A stretch of DNA of 64,000 nucleotides from Pseudoalteromonas espejiana DSM 9414. Lineage in GTDB: Bacteria > Pseudomonadota > Gammaproteobacteria > Enterobacterales > Alteromonadaceae. A program made the position numbers and the translations under genes. Shown here piece by piece: positions 55,112 through 63,376 of this stretch; the first letter of the stretch is position 1; each line of letters starts with the position of its first letter. The stretch covers positions 1,871,001 through 1,935,000 of the forward strand of contig NZ_CP011028.1 of the NCBI RefSeq assembly GCF_002221525.1, given 5' to 3'. A model generated the notes under the pieces. The model searched no databases, was not told where the DNA came from, and saw nothing but the letters and a program-made list of their open reading frames with translations.

Positions 55112-55975
55112 TTATTTACGTAGTGCGTCTATTCGCGCATCAAGCGGCGGGTGAGATGAAAACAGCTCAGCCATACCTTTACCACTTGCAATACCAAAGG
55201 CCATCATAGAGCCTTGTAATTGCGACGGGTGGTTTTGCTTTAATCGCTCAAGCGCTGATCGCATTTTGTCTGCACCTACCAATTTAGCGGCGCCGCTGTC
55301 GGCTGCAAATTCGCGCTTACGGCTGTAACTAGCAACCACTATGCTTGCAAGTACACCAAATAATACTTGGAATAGCATGTCGAATAAAAAGTAAGACCAG
55401 CTGCTACCGCCCTCTTCTTCGTCGCCATTTAAAAAGTTATCTACTATGCCAGCCAGTACTTTTGCGGCAAATATTACAAAGGTATTTACCACGCCTTGTA
55501 TTAGCGTAAGCGTTACCATGTCACCGTTAGCTACGTGCGATACTTCGTGGGCAAGTACCGCTTCGGCTTGGTCTTGGCTCATGTTATGTAATAAACCTGT
55601 GCTAACCGCCACCAGCGAGTTATTTTTACTTGGGCCAGTTGCAAAGGCGTTCATTTCTGGGCTATCGTAAATTGCCACTTCTGGCATTTTTATACCTGCT
55701 TTTTGTGCTTGTGCAGATACGGTTTGTACAAGCCAATGCTCGGTTTCATTACGTGGTTGGGTAATTACCTGTGCACCCGTTGATTTTTTAGCAATCCACT
55801 TAGACATAAATAACGAAATAAACGAACCACCAAAGCCAAATACAGTGGCTATAAGTAATATTCCGCCAAGGCTACGATGGCTTAAGCCCAGCACGCTCAT
55901 TATTATTGAAAGCACTACACCTAATACCAACATAACCGCTAGGTTAGTTAATAAAAACAAAAATATACGTTTCAT
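55112..55975 (-). CDS. htpX: Membrane protease HtpX
   Basis: A 287-residue M48 zinc metalloprotease of the inner membrane that removes misfolded membrane proteins. Helices lie at about 4-26 and 33-55, and the zinc motif is [10 protein letters not shown] (HEVSH at about 142-146). Two more helices (about 158-178 and 193-215) follow, and the third ligand Glu lies in [16 protein letters not shown] (about 218-233). The C-terminus [15 protein letters not shown] is typical. Upstream lies a cluster of three palindromes that may control it. Confidence 0.95.
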   Translation of the reverse strand: MKRIFLFLLTNLAVMLVLGVVLSIIMSVLGLSHRSLGGILLIATVFGFGGSFISLFMSKWIAKKSTGAQVITQPRNETEHWLVQTVSAQAQKAGIKMPEVAIYDSPEMNAFATGPSKNNSLVAVSTGLLHNMSQDQAEAVLAHEVSHVANGDMVTLTLIQGVVNTFVIFAAKVLAGIVDNFLNGDEEEGGSSWSYFLFDMLFQVLFGVLASIVVASYSRKREFAADSGAAKLVGADKMRSALERLKQNHPSQLQGSMMAFGIASGKGMAELFSSHPPLDARIDALRK

Positions 55976-56051
55976 ATTGTCCTCACAAAAATAGGTTTGA
56001 TCACTAAGCCATTTACGAATTTTAAATTAAATCAGCTAAAAGCAATCACCG

Positions 56052-56120
56052 CGCTATGACACACTATGTCATAGCGTTAGCGCCATTCTGTGACAAACTA
56101 TGTCATAACGCAAGCGTTAT
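56052..56120 (-). promoter_or_regulatory. Cluster of three palindromes upstream of htpX
   Basis: CGCTATGACA-CACTA-TGTCATAGCG (56052-56076) is a perfect dyad. TGACA-AACTA-TGTCA (56091-56105) repeats its core 34 bp further on. ATAACGCAAGCGTTAT (56105-56120) is a third palindrome. They lie 77-145 bp before the htpX start and look like tandem operators. Confidence 0.5.
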
Positions 56121-56245
56121 TTATGTGTTTATAAATAAATATTTTGGGAGTATTTAGAGGCGTAAAGTTTTATAGGCTTGCTGTTAGTTAATAATAACAG
56201 CAAGCCTTAAATCGCTATTTAATCAGATGGTTAAGAGGTTAAACT

Positions 56246-57814
56246 TTAGGTACTTTTGTTTATACCGTTATTAATATTTGCCATAGCCACTGGGAAGCCA
56301 CGTTCTTTTGCCAAGACTTGTGCAATTTTGCTTATGTCTTCATTACAATTTTGCTCAAGGTACGCCCATTGATGGTTGTTACGGTGGTTATTAATATCGT
56401 GATCGCTGCTTATTAGGCCAAGTTTTGTAAATTCAGCGACTATTTCGTCGGCAGCGATAAGCGTAGATGACGCTTTTACGTTTTCGGCGCGCGCATAACT
56501 AATATCTGAATATAAGCTAACATCGGCTACACGTAATGTGTCGTCTTCTCCTGGGATTTGTTGGCCACCAAATAACGCATTGTTTTGTGTATTTGCATTA
56601 TTAAATGCCGGTACAAACTCGGCAACATAATTTATCGCTTTTTGGCTGCGTGCTTTAAGTGCGGTTTCATCCCACCCTTCGCTTATGTACTCTAAATATT
56701 TACTAGGTAATTGAGGTTGCGCGCTACTGCCGTTTGTTTCTACAAGCCCATCGTTAAATAGCGTAATTGCGTTGGTCATACCGTGTATTTGAAAGTACCC
56801 GTCTGGGTAAGGCGTTAACTGCGCCATACCTTCGGGCGTACCGCGGTTACCATAAATAATAATTTCAGGGATTTGACCACCAGCGCCCTGCCAATGAGTA
56901 ATATACGAGGCTTTAAATTCAACCATACGTTTGGCATCAACCCCTACCATGTCATCAACAATACCGGTTTGAAACCCACAGGCATTAATAAGGTAATCAA
57001 CCTCTGTTGATTGCGTGGCGTTGCTTTGTGCGTTTTGGTATTCAATTTGCCAAGTTGATGATTGGGTTTTGCCATTACTGCCATTACTGCTATTAACTTG
57101 GCTAACCTGTTTAACCTCTGTACTGGTAAGTACGTTAGCGTGTTCGTATTGTGCTAGTGCAAGCTGAGCACTGGCCGACAACCTAAATATGTTCCAGCCA
57201 TATTCTTGAGCAACAATGAGTGGGTATTTAATTTTGTTTAAATTTAGGTGCTTAGCAACAGGAATCATCCACTCATCAAGTGTTTTAGGCTCTGCTATTT
57301 GCTCTTTATGTGAAAGCGCGACCATTTGCTCATAACTATAAAGCTGGTAGTAATTATCGGGCTCGCCAAGCACTTGGTTGTTAGGGTCTTGCTTAACTAA
57401 GTCTTTATACGCATTGGTTATTTTATTTAATCTTGGTAGTAAATCATCGGGTGAGTCGTCATCACGCGTTGGCACAGCAAACACTGTTGGGCGTACGTCT
57501 ATGGTGTAAGGGTATAACCTTAAAATATCAATGCATTGTTTAAGTAGGTCTATGCAGTCTTCGTCGGAGATCTCTCGGTATAAATTACCCCCTGCGTGCA
57601 AGTGGCACATAGGCGGGCCATCTATTAATGACTTTTTTTTCTCAAAAACAGTAGTGTGTATTCCCAATGCCGCTAAGCGAATTGCTATTGTTGCCCCTGC
57701 AGTGCCCCCACCTAAAATACCCACACGGGTTTTAGGCAAAGCACTTTTTAGTACGTCTGGCTCGGCCTTTACGTGCGTATTTTGAGCGTAATTTTCGATA
57801 AATGGGTGGGTCAT
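56246..57814 (-). CDS. FAD-dependent oxidoreductase
   Basis: A 522-residue flavoprotein. The FAD-binding Rossmann motif VGILGGGTAGATIAIRLAALGI lies at about 31-52, and the second FAD-contact segment VDYLINACGFQTGIVDDM at about 275-292. The middle contains the Pro/Met/Cys/His-rich GPPMCHLHAGGNLY (about 66-79). The overall layout resembles FAD oxidases/dehydrogenases and tryptophan-halogenase relatives, but no family-specific catalytic residue could be assigned. It lies between htpX and the biotin genes and has its own leader; there is no sign that it joins biotin synthesis. Confidence 0.75.
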   Translation of the reverse strand: MTHPFIENYAQNTHVKAEPDVLKSALPKTRVGILGGGTAGATIAIRLAALGIHTTVFEKKKSLIDGPPMCHLHAGGNLYREISDEDCIDLLKQCIDILRLYPYTIDVRPTVFAVPTRDDDSPDDLLPRLNKITNAYKDLVKQDPNNQVLGEPDNYYQLYSYEQMVALSHKEQIAEPKTLDEWMIPVAKHLNLNKIKYPLIVAQEYGWNIFRLSASAQLALAQYEHANVLTSTEVKQVSQVNSSNGSNGKTQSSTWQIEYQNAQSNATQSTEVDYLINACGFQTGIVDDMVGVDAKRMVEFKASYITHWQGAGGQIPEIIIYGNRGTPEGMAQLTPYPDGYFQIHGMTNAITLFNDGLVETNGSSAQPQLPSKYLEYISEGWDETALKARSQKAINYVAEFVPAFNNANTQNNALFGGQQIPGEDDTLRVADVSLYSDISYARAENVKASSTLIAADEIVAEFTKLGLISSDHDINNHRNNHQWAYLEQNCNEDISKIAQVLAKERGFPVAMANINNGINKST

Positions 57815-57927
57815 AGTGGTTGTAATTTCCTTAGTAACAATAACGGCTTAGTTATAAATGTTATATGTGTACTAAAGAGGGTTATTTCAAGGTGCAAATA
57901 AAAATATTAAGCATATGTTTTTAAAAC

Positions 57928-57973
57928 AAAAACTGCTTTGTATATTTATTAAAAATTACAAAGCAGTTTTTTT
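57928..57973 (-). terminator. Terminator of the bioBFCD operon
   Basis: AAAAACTGCTTTGTA (57928-57942) pairs with TACAAAGCAGTTTTT (57957-57971). It lies just beyond the bioD stop and is T-rich on the minus strand. Confidence 0.8.
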
Positions 57974-57978
57974 AACTT

Positions 57979-58662
57979 TTAAGAATTTAAATCAAGAGTA
58001 TTGAGTAACGTTTTGTATATTTGCAGCTTTGGTGTCTGTTCGCTGTAGGGGCTTATTGCAAGAATAGGAAATGGTAAACGCTCTTTTAGCGAATCAAGGT
58101 TGGCTTGGTATTCGTCCATGTTAGGGTCTACCTGGTTTGCAATCCACCCTACACAGTTAATACCTAAACTTTGCATATGGGCAGCAGTAAGTAAGGCATG
58201 GTTTAAACAGCCTAGCTTCATGCCTACCACTAAAACTACTGGCAGTTGCTCTGCTTTAACCCAATCGTATAAATAATCGGTGCTATTAATAGGTAGTGCC
58301 CAACCACCAGCGCCTTCGGTTAGGTGGTAATCGGCACCTTGTTGTTTAAGGGTTGAATACGCTGCGCTGAGTTTATCAAGCGTTATGGTTACGCCTACTT
58401 GCTCTGCTGCTATATGCGGTGCAATTGGCGGTGCAAAAGCAAACGGATTTATTACATCGTATTTGGCACTGACCGTTGCGCTTTCCATAAGCATAAGTGC
58501 ATCAGCGTTTACGAGTTGATCAAATGCCATTTCGCAGCCTGCTGCAAGGGGTTTAAAACCAATCGCGTTTTTTTTATGTTGGGCAAGCAGCTTTAATAGC
58601 AAACTGGTAACGTGGGTTTTTCCGGCGTCGGTGTCGGTGCCGGTAATAAAAAATTCTTTCAT
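57979..58662 (-). CDS. bioD: Dethiobiotin synthetase BioD
   Basis: A 227-residue ATP-dependent enzyme that closes the ureido ring of dethiobiotin from DAPA and CO2. The P-loop GTDTDAGKTHVT lies at about 7-18, LTEGAGGWALPIN (about 114-126) is the substrate/metal loop, and VVGMKLGCLNHALLT follows. It is last in bioB-F-C-D, 36 bp after bioC, with a terminator behind it. Confidence 0.96.
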   Translation of the reverse strand: MKEFFITGTDTDAGKTHVTSLLLKLLAQHKKNAIGFKPLAAGCEMAFDQLVNADALMLMESATVSAKYDVINPFAFAPPIAPHIAAEQVGVTITLDKLSAAYSTLKQQGADYHLTEGAGGWALPINSTDYLYDWVKAEQLPVVLVVGMKLGCLNHALLTAAHMQSLGINCVGWIANQVDPNMDEYQANLDSLKERLPFPILAISPYSEQTPKLQIYKTLLNTLDLNS

Positions 58663-58698
58663 TGCTTAGCCTTGGTATTTATTTTTAACGTGTGCTAC

Positions 58699-59613
58699 TT
58701 ACGTTTTTGTAATCGGTTTTTTTAATGATAATAATACCACATGGTATGACACACACGCTTTATTGTTTGTAAGCGGATACGCATTACACACTTTTTGCAG
58801 TGCCGATTTAGTTAATAACCCTTGGCGTGTATTAGTATGGTTTTGCGTAGTCGCACCAATGGCTTTAATTGATTTAATAGCTTTTAAGGGCGTTGAGTAG
58901 CAATCAGTATAAACCTGTTTTTGCGAGCTATTAATTTCAAACCCTGCCTTTTGGACTGATTGGTTTATATAGCCATGTGAATTAAAGGTGTTTATGTGGC
59001 TGCTGTTATCAAGGGCTGTAAAGGCGGTTTTAATTTCATTAAGCGACCCCTCAACCACCGTGCTTATATACGCCTGCCCGCCTGGTTTTAAAACACGATA
59101 AAGTGATTGCATTAACAATTCAAAATTAGCAGACCACTGCACAGCAAAGTTACTAAATATAGCATCTACACTGTTTGCCTGTAGCGGTAGGTTATCCATA
59201 TCGGCGCAAATACGAGGTGTATTTAACGTGCTGCTTTTTAACATGTTTAAGCTTAAATCTATGGCAAAGACCTGCCCAAACTGATTTTGCAACGTGTGGA
59301 TATTTACAAGCGGGCCTGCTCCTAAATCTACACACAGTTTATTTTTATTTTGTGGGTTTGCATTTATTAATTTAAATAAGTCGTTTGCTGCAAGTTTTTG
59401 TACATTAGCATGGCTGTTGTATTGCTCTGCCGCTTGTGAAAACTTAGTTTGCGCTGCTTTTTTTAGTGACTTATTTGCAGGATGTTTAGTTATACCGCTC
59501 GGCGTATTTGCAAATGGTTTTATGTTTTCAGGCACTTTTAGCTCAACTAACTCAACTACCTCAGTTTTACGCTCAGCTTGCTTTTGTATATTACTTAATG
59601 CGTGTGCAATCAT
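58699..59613 (-). CDS. bioC: Malonyl-ACP O-methyltransferase BioC
   Basis: A 304-residue SAM-dependent methyltransferase that methylates the malonyl-ACP primer for pimelate synthesis. The BioC-type start KFSQAAEQYNSHANVQKLAANDL appears at about 58-80, motif I VDLGAGPLVNI at about 94-104, and SNFAVQWS and LKPGGQAYIST follow. About 50 residues precede the usual start; no later Met fits, and the ATG overlaps the bioF stop as ATGA, so the extension seems real. The C-terminal half is divergent. Confidence 0.9.
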   Translation of the reverse strand: MIAHALSNIQKQAERKTEVVELVELKVPENIKPFANTPSGITKHPANKSLKKAAQTKFSQAAEQYNSHANVQKLAANDLFKLINANPQNKNKLCVDLGAGPLVNIHTLQNQFGQVFAIDLSLNMLKSSTLNTPRICADMDNLPLQANSVDAIFSNFAVQWSANFELLMQSLYRVLKPGGQAYISTVVEGSLNEIKTAFTALDNSSHINTFNSHGYINQSVQKAGFEINSSQKQVYTDCYSTPLKAIKSIKAIGATTQNHTNTRQGLLTKSALQKVCNAYPLTNNKACVSYHVVLLSLKKPITKT

Positions 59614-60767
59614 GCTATTGCACCTTTTAAATGCTCAATGAGTGTTGTTATATCAGATTGCGTATGTGCAGCTGTTAACGTAATTCGTAATCGCGCGGTA
59701 TTATGTGCAACCGTGGGTGGGCGAATAGCCGTAAGCCAAATTCCGTGCTTTTTTAGTTGCTCAGCAGCTTTTAGTGTTTGCTCAGCGCAGCCAAGTACAA
59801 TGGGTTGAATTGCTGTGTTTGACTCCATAACCGCAATGTTATGCGTTTTAGCAAGCTGTTTAAAAAAGGCAATATTGCTATTAAGTTGCTCGCGTTTGCT
59901 GTTTGCCGTTTTAATTGCTTTTAAACGGATAAGCGTAAGGTGCGCCATAAGCGGCGACATAGCAGTTGAATAAGTGTAATCACGGTTATATTGCAGCATG
60001 TAATTTATGAACTCTTTACTTGCTAATACACACGCCCCGCTACTTGCTACGGCTTTGCCAAAGGTAATAACCAGTATTTCTGGAAGTGCTAACCCCTCAT
60101 TTAACAATGCTTCGCAACTACCTAAGCCCGTTTTACCTAAAGCGCCAAAGCCGTGGGCGTCGTCTATCATAAGCCAGGCATTATGTTGCTTTGCCAAGGC
60201 GAGTAACGCTTTTAATGGTGCAGTATCGCCATCCATCGAAAATACGCCTTCGCTTATAATAAGCTTATTGTGGGCTTTTGATTTTTCGAGCCGAGAGCGT
60301 AAATGGTTTAAATCGTTATGATTAAAGCGCACTAATGCGGCGTTAGAATGCATTGCACCGTCAATTAAGCTGGCATGATTTAACTTATCTTGAAAAATAG
60401 CACTATTCTGCGCGGTGGTTTTATCTTGAAACAGCGCTTTAATTACGCTGCTGTTTGCACTAAAGCCTGAGTTAAACAACATACCTGCGCCATAGCCAAA
60501 TTGCTCACATAGGTAGTGCTCAAGCTGTTGTTGCTGCGCTTGATACCCGGTAACTAACGGCGAGCTGTGGCTACCCAGTATTTGGCTTTGCTCAAGGTTT
60601 AATGTGCAATCGCCAAAGCCTAAGTAATCATTACTCGCAAAGTTAAGGTAGGTAACGTTATTTACTGTAATGGTGCGGGCTGTGGCGCTTTGCACACTAT
60701 GGCGATTACGTAATAACGCATCTTGCTGGCGCGCTTGCAGATGCGTATTTATAAATTCAAATGGCAT
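59610..60767 (-). CDS. bioF: 8-amino-7-oxononanoate synthase BioF
   Basis: A 385-residue PLP enzyme that condenses pimeloyl-ACP with alanine to 8-amino-7-oxononanoate. LNFASNDYLGFG opens the fold (about 39-50). The PLP-ring contact DDAHGFGALG lies near 198-207 and the Schiff-base Lys in ITFGKAVASSGA (about 231-242). It starts 10 bp after bioB and overlaps bioC by four bases. Confidence 0.95.
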   Translation of the reverse strand: MPFEFINTHLQARQQDALLRNRHSVQSATARTITVNNVTYLNFASNDYLGFGDCTLNLEQSQILGSHSSPLVTGYQAQQQQLEHYLCEQFGYGAGMLFNSGFSANSSVIKALFQDKTTAQNSAIFQDKLNHASLIDGAMHSNAALVRFNHNDLNHLRSRLEKSKAHNKLIISEGVFSMDGDTAPLKALLALAKQHNAWLMIDDAHGFGALGKTGLGSCEALLNEGLALPEILVITFGKAVASSGACVLASKEFINYMLQYNRDYTYSTAMSPLMAHLTLIRLKAIKTANSKREQLNSNIAFFKQLAKTHNIAVMESNTAIQPIVLGCAEQTLKAAEQLKKHGIWLTAIRPPTVAHNTARLRITLTAAHTQSDITTLIEHLKGAIA

Positions 60768-60777
60768 GCGTTTAAAC

Positions 60778-61818
60778 TTAAGCTTCGTAAAATAGTTCTG
60801 ACGTTGCTTTATCAGCCACTTGCGATGAAAGCGACGCAGCTACAGCTTCGTCTGAATAATCTTCGCTAGTTTCTGGGTTCATGCCTAATTTTTTAATGAG
60901 GTTCATGTCGGCATCTGCTTCTGGGTTTTCGGTTGTTAGAAGCTTATCACCATAAAAAATGGAGTTAGCGCCTGCAAAAAAGCACATAGACTGCATTTGC
61001 TCGTTCATGGCGTTGCGTCCTGCCGATAAACGCACATAGCTTTGTGGCATCATAATACGGGCTGTGGCTATAGTACGTATAAATTCAAAGTGATCTAAAT
61101 CGTCAACGTTTTCAAGCGGTGTGCCTTTTACTTTAACCAGCATATTAATGGGTACGCTTTCTGGTTGTTGTGGCAAATTAGCTAATTGCATTAATAAACC
61201 AAAACGGTCGCTTGCTTGTTCGCCCATACCGACTATACCGCCTGAGCACACTTTCATGCCCGCATCACGTACGTGATCAATCGTGTTTAATCTGTCTTGA
61301 AATGTGCGAGTTGATATTATTTGCTCGTAATACTCAGGTGAGGTATCGAGGTTATGATTGTAGTAATCAAGCCCTGCACTGCTTAGTTCATGGGCTTTTT
61401 CGTTGCTAAGTTTACCTAAGGTCATACAGGTTTCTAGGCCAAGCTCTTTTACTTCTTTAACCATTTGCGAAATGTATGGCATGTCTCTGTCTTTTGGATC
61501 TGACCAAGCTGCACCCATACAAAAACGTGTTGCGCCTTTTTGTTTAGCAAGGCGTGCTTGCTCTACAACTTTTTCTACTTCTATTAGGCGTTCACGTTCT
61601 AGGTCGGTTTTATAGTGCCCCGATTGCGGGCAATATTTACAGTCTTCTGGGCAAGCGCCTGTTTTAATTGATAACAAAGTAGATATTTGTACTTCGTTAG
61701 GATTAAAATTAGCACGGTGAACCGACGCCGCTTTAAAGAGTAAATCGTTAAACGGCATTTCAAATAATGCTTTAACTTGTGTGTGGGTCCAATCGTGGCG
61801 AACAGGTGCAAATTCCAT
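60778..61818 (-). CDS. bioB: Biotin synthase BioB
   Basis: A 346-residue radical-SAM enzyme that inserts sulfur into dethiobiotin. The [4Fe-4S] motif [11 protein letters not shown] lies at about 53-63, and the other cluster ligands are in RFCMGAAW and MTLGKLS regions (about 97-140). [12 protein letters not shown] and the C-terminal region fit the family throughout. It is first in the bioBFCD operon, divergent from bioA across a BirA-type operator. Confidence 0.97.
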   Translation of the reverse strand: MEFAPVRHDWTHTQVKALFEMPFNDLLFKAASVHRANFNPNEVQISTLLSIKTGACPEDCKYCPQSGHYKTDLERERLIEVEKVVEQARLAKQKGATRFCMGAAWSDPKDRDMPYISQMVKEVKELGLETCMTLGKLSNEKAHELSSAGLDYYNHNLDTSPEYYEQIISTRTFQDRLNTIDHVRDAGMKVCSGGIVGMGEQASDRFGLLMQLANLPQQPESVPINMLVKVKGTPLENVDDLDHFEFIRTIATARIMMPQSYVRLSAGRNAMNEQMQSMCFFAGANSIFYGDKLLTTENPEADADMNLIKKLGMNPETSEDYSDEAVAASLSSQVADKATSELFYEA

Positions 61819-61876
61819 AGTAGTCTCTTATTTTTCTCAGTGGTGATGTTGGCTTAGTCTACGTCTTGAAGTACCA

Positions 61877-61910
61877 TTGTCAACGAAGCCCACCAAGTTA
61901 AAGTTTACAT
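61877..61910. promoter_or_regulatory. BirA-type biotin operator between bioB and bioA
   Basis: TTGTCAACG (61877-61885), 16 bp, then AGTTTACAT (61902-61910) matches the enterobacterial pattern TTGTAAACC-N16-GGTTTACAA in spacing and most bases. The right half-site touches the bioA ATG at 61911. Biotinyl-AMP-bound BirA would repress both directions. Confidence 0.7.
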
Positions 61911-63212
61911 ATGAATAAAAAACAAACGATTGACCTTGATTTTGATCGTGAGCACATTTGGCACCCATATACATCTATGACTCAGCCAATTCCGGTTTAC
62001 CCTGTTACCCATGCAAATCATAATTTAATTCACTTAGAAACCGGCGAGCAGCTAATCGATGGCATGGCCTCATGGTGGAGCGCTATACATGGCTATAACC
62101 ACCCTATTTTAAACGCCGCTATGGTTGAGCAAATAAACAGCATGAGCCACATCATGTTTGGTGGCATAACGCATAATAGCGCGGTTGAGCTGTGTAAAAA
62201 GCTTGTTGCTATTACCCCTGAAAGTTTAACTAAAGTATTTTTAGCCGATAGCGGCTCGGTAAGTGTAGAAGTGGCCATAAAAATGGCCCTACAATATTGG
62301 CTAAGCCAAGGCATTAGCACTAAACAAAAATTAATGACCCCGTACAAGGGTTACCATGGCGACACATTTGCTGCTATGAGCGTATGCGACCCCGTTAACT
62401 CCATGCACAGTTTATACAATGGCTTTTTACCAGAGCATATATTTGTGCCTGCGCCAGTGAGTCAATTTGGTAGCGAATTTAACCAAGCAGAAGCCCAAAC
62501 ACTTGAGCAATACTTTAAAGCGCATCACAACCAGGTAGCTGCTTTTATTATTGAACCCATAGTACAAAACGCGGGTGGCATGAACTTTTACCACCCCGAT
62601 TACTTAGCCTGCGTACGCAAACTTTGCAGCGAATATAATGTACTGCTGATTTGCGACGAAATAGCCACTGGTTTTGGCCGCACGGGTAAATTATTTGCGG
62701 TTGAGCATGCTGACATTGAACCCGACATTTTATGTATAGGTAAAGCACTTACTGGTGGCACAATGACGCTATCAGCAACACTTACCAGCGAAAAAATAGC
62801 CACGGGTATTAGTGAAGGCGAAGCCGGTGTTTTGATGCACGGACCTACATTTATGGGTAACCCACTCGCCTGCGCGGTGGCGTGCGCAAGTATAGATTTA
62901 CTACTAAATCAAAACTGGCAACAACGTATTAGCGATATAAACAGCCAATTACAACAACTTAATAAGTGCCGTGAACTTGATGATGTAGCCGATGTACGCA
63001 CATTAGGCGCAATTGGTGTAGTAGAGCTAAACGATGCTGCAGGCAGCGTTGATGTAGCTAAAATTCAAGCTTACTTTGTTGAGCAAGGTGTGTGGATTCG
63101 CCCGTTTGGTAAACTTATTTACCTCATGCCTCCGTATATAAGTGACGCAAACAGCATTAAAACACTGTGCGATGCGATTTATAATGCAATTAAAGATAAG
63201 CATTACCGCTAA
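61911..63212 (+). CDS. bioA: DAPA aminotransferase BioA
   Basis: A 433-residue PLP enzyme that converts 8-amino-7-oxononanoate to 7,8-diaminopelargonate using SAM as amino donor. FDREHIWHPYTSM opens it as in E. coli, with WWSAIHGYNHP (about 53-63), the PLP-contact LICDEIATGFGRTG (about 245-258) and the Schiff-base Lys in CIGKALTGGTMTLSA (about 273-287). The ATG at 61911 has only a weak ribosome-binding site, and the BirA operator ends at the base before it. Confidence 0.96.
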   Translation: MNKKQTIDLDFDREHIWHPYTSMTQPIPVYPVTHANHNLIHLETGEQLIDGMASWWSAIHGYNHPILNAAMVEQINSMSHIMFGGITHNSAVELCKKLVAITPESLTKVFLADSGSVSVEVAIKMALQYWLSQGISTKQKLMTPYKGYHGDTFAAMSVCDPVNSMHSLYNGFLPEHIFVPAPVSQFGSEFNQAEAQTLEQYFKAHHNQVAAFIIEPIVQNAGGMNFYHPDYLACVRKLCSEYNVLLICDEIATGFGRTGKLFAVEHADIEPDILCIGKALTGGTMTLSATLTSEKIATGISEGEAGVLMHGPTFMGNPLACAVACASIDLLLNQNWQQRISDINSQLQQLNKCRELDDVADVRTLGAIGVVELNDAAGSVDVAKIQAYFVEQGVWIRPFGKLIYLMPPYISDANSIKTLCDAIYNAIKDKHYR

Positions 63213-63249
63213 AATACCTAATTATACAAAATATGCATACTTACTATTT

Positions 63250-63280
63250 ACTTGTTATTACCTAATTTATAACAAGTTTT
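63250..63280 (+). terminator. Terminator after bioA
   Basis: ACTTGTTAT (63250-63258) pairs with ATAACAAGT (63269-63277), followed by TTT. Confidence 0.65.
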
Positions 63281-63332
63281 ATGCTTTATTTAGGCAATTT
63301 TGATATATTGATTTTGGTACGCATTACGGATA

Positions 63333-63347
63333 TGATAATGTCTATCA
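63333..63347. promoter_or_regulatory. Fur box upstream of the last gene
   Basis: TGATAATGTCTATCA differs from the 7-1-7 Fur consensus TGATAATNATTATCA at two positions and lies 30 bp before the ATG at 63377. Confidence 0.65.
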
Positions 63348-63376
63348 TTTACAATTACCCTTTCGGACCCACTGAT

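Noticed and set aside
61599..61811. Minus-strand 70-residue frame within bioB
   Set aside because: Out-of-frame shadow inside the conserved radical-SAM region of bioB.
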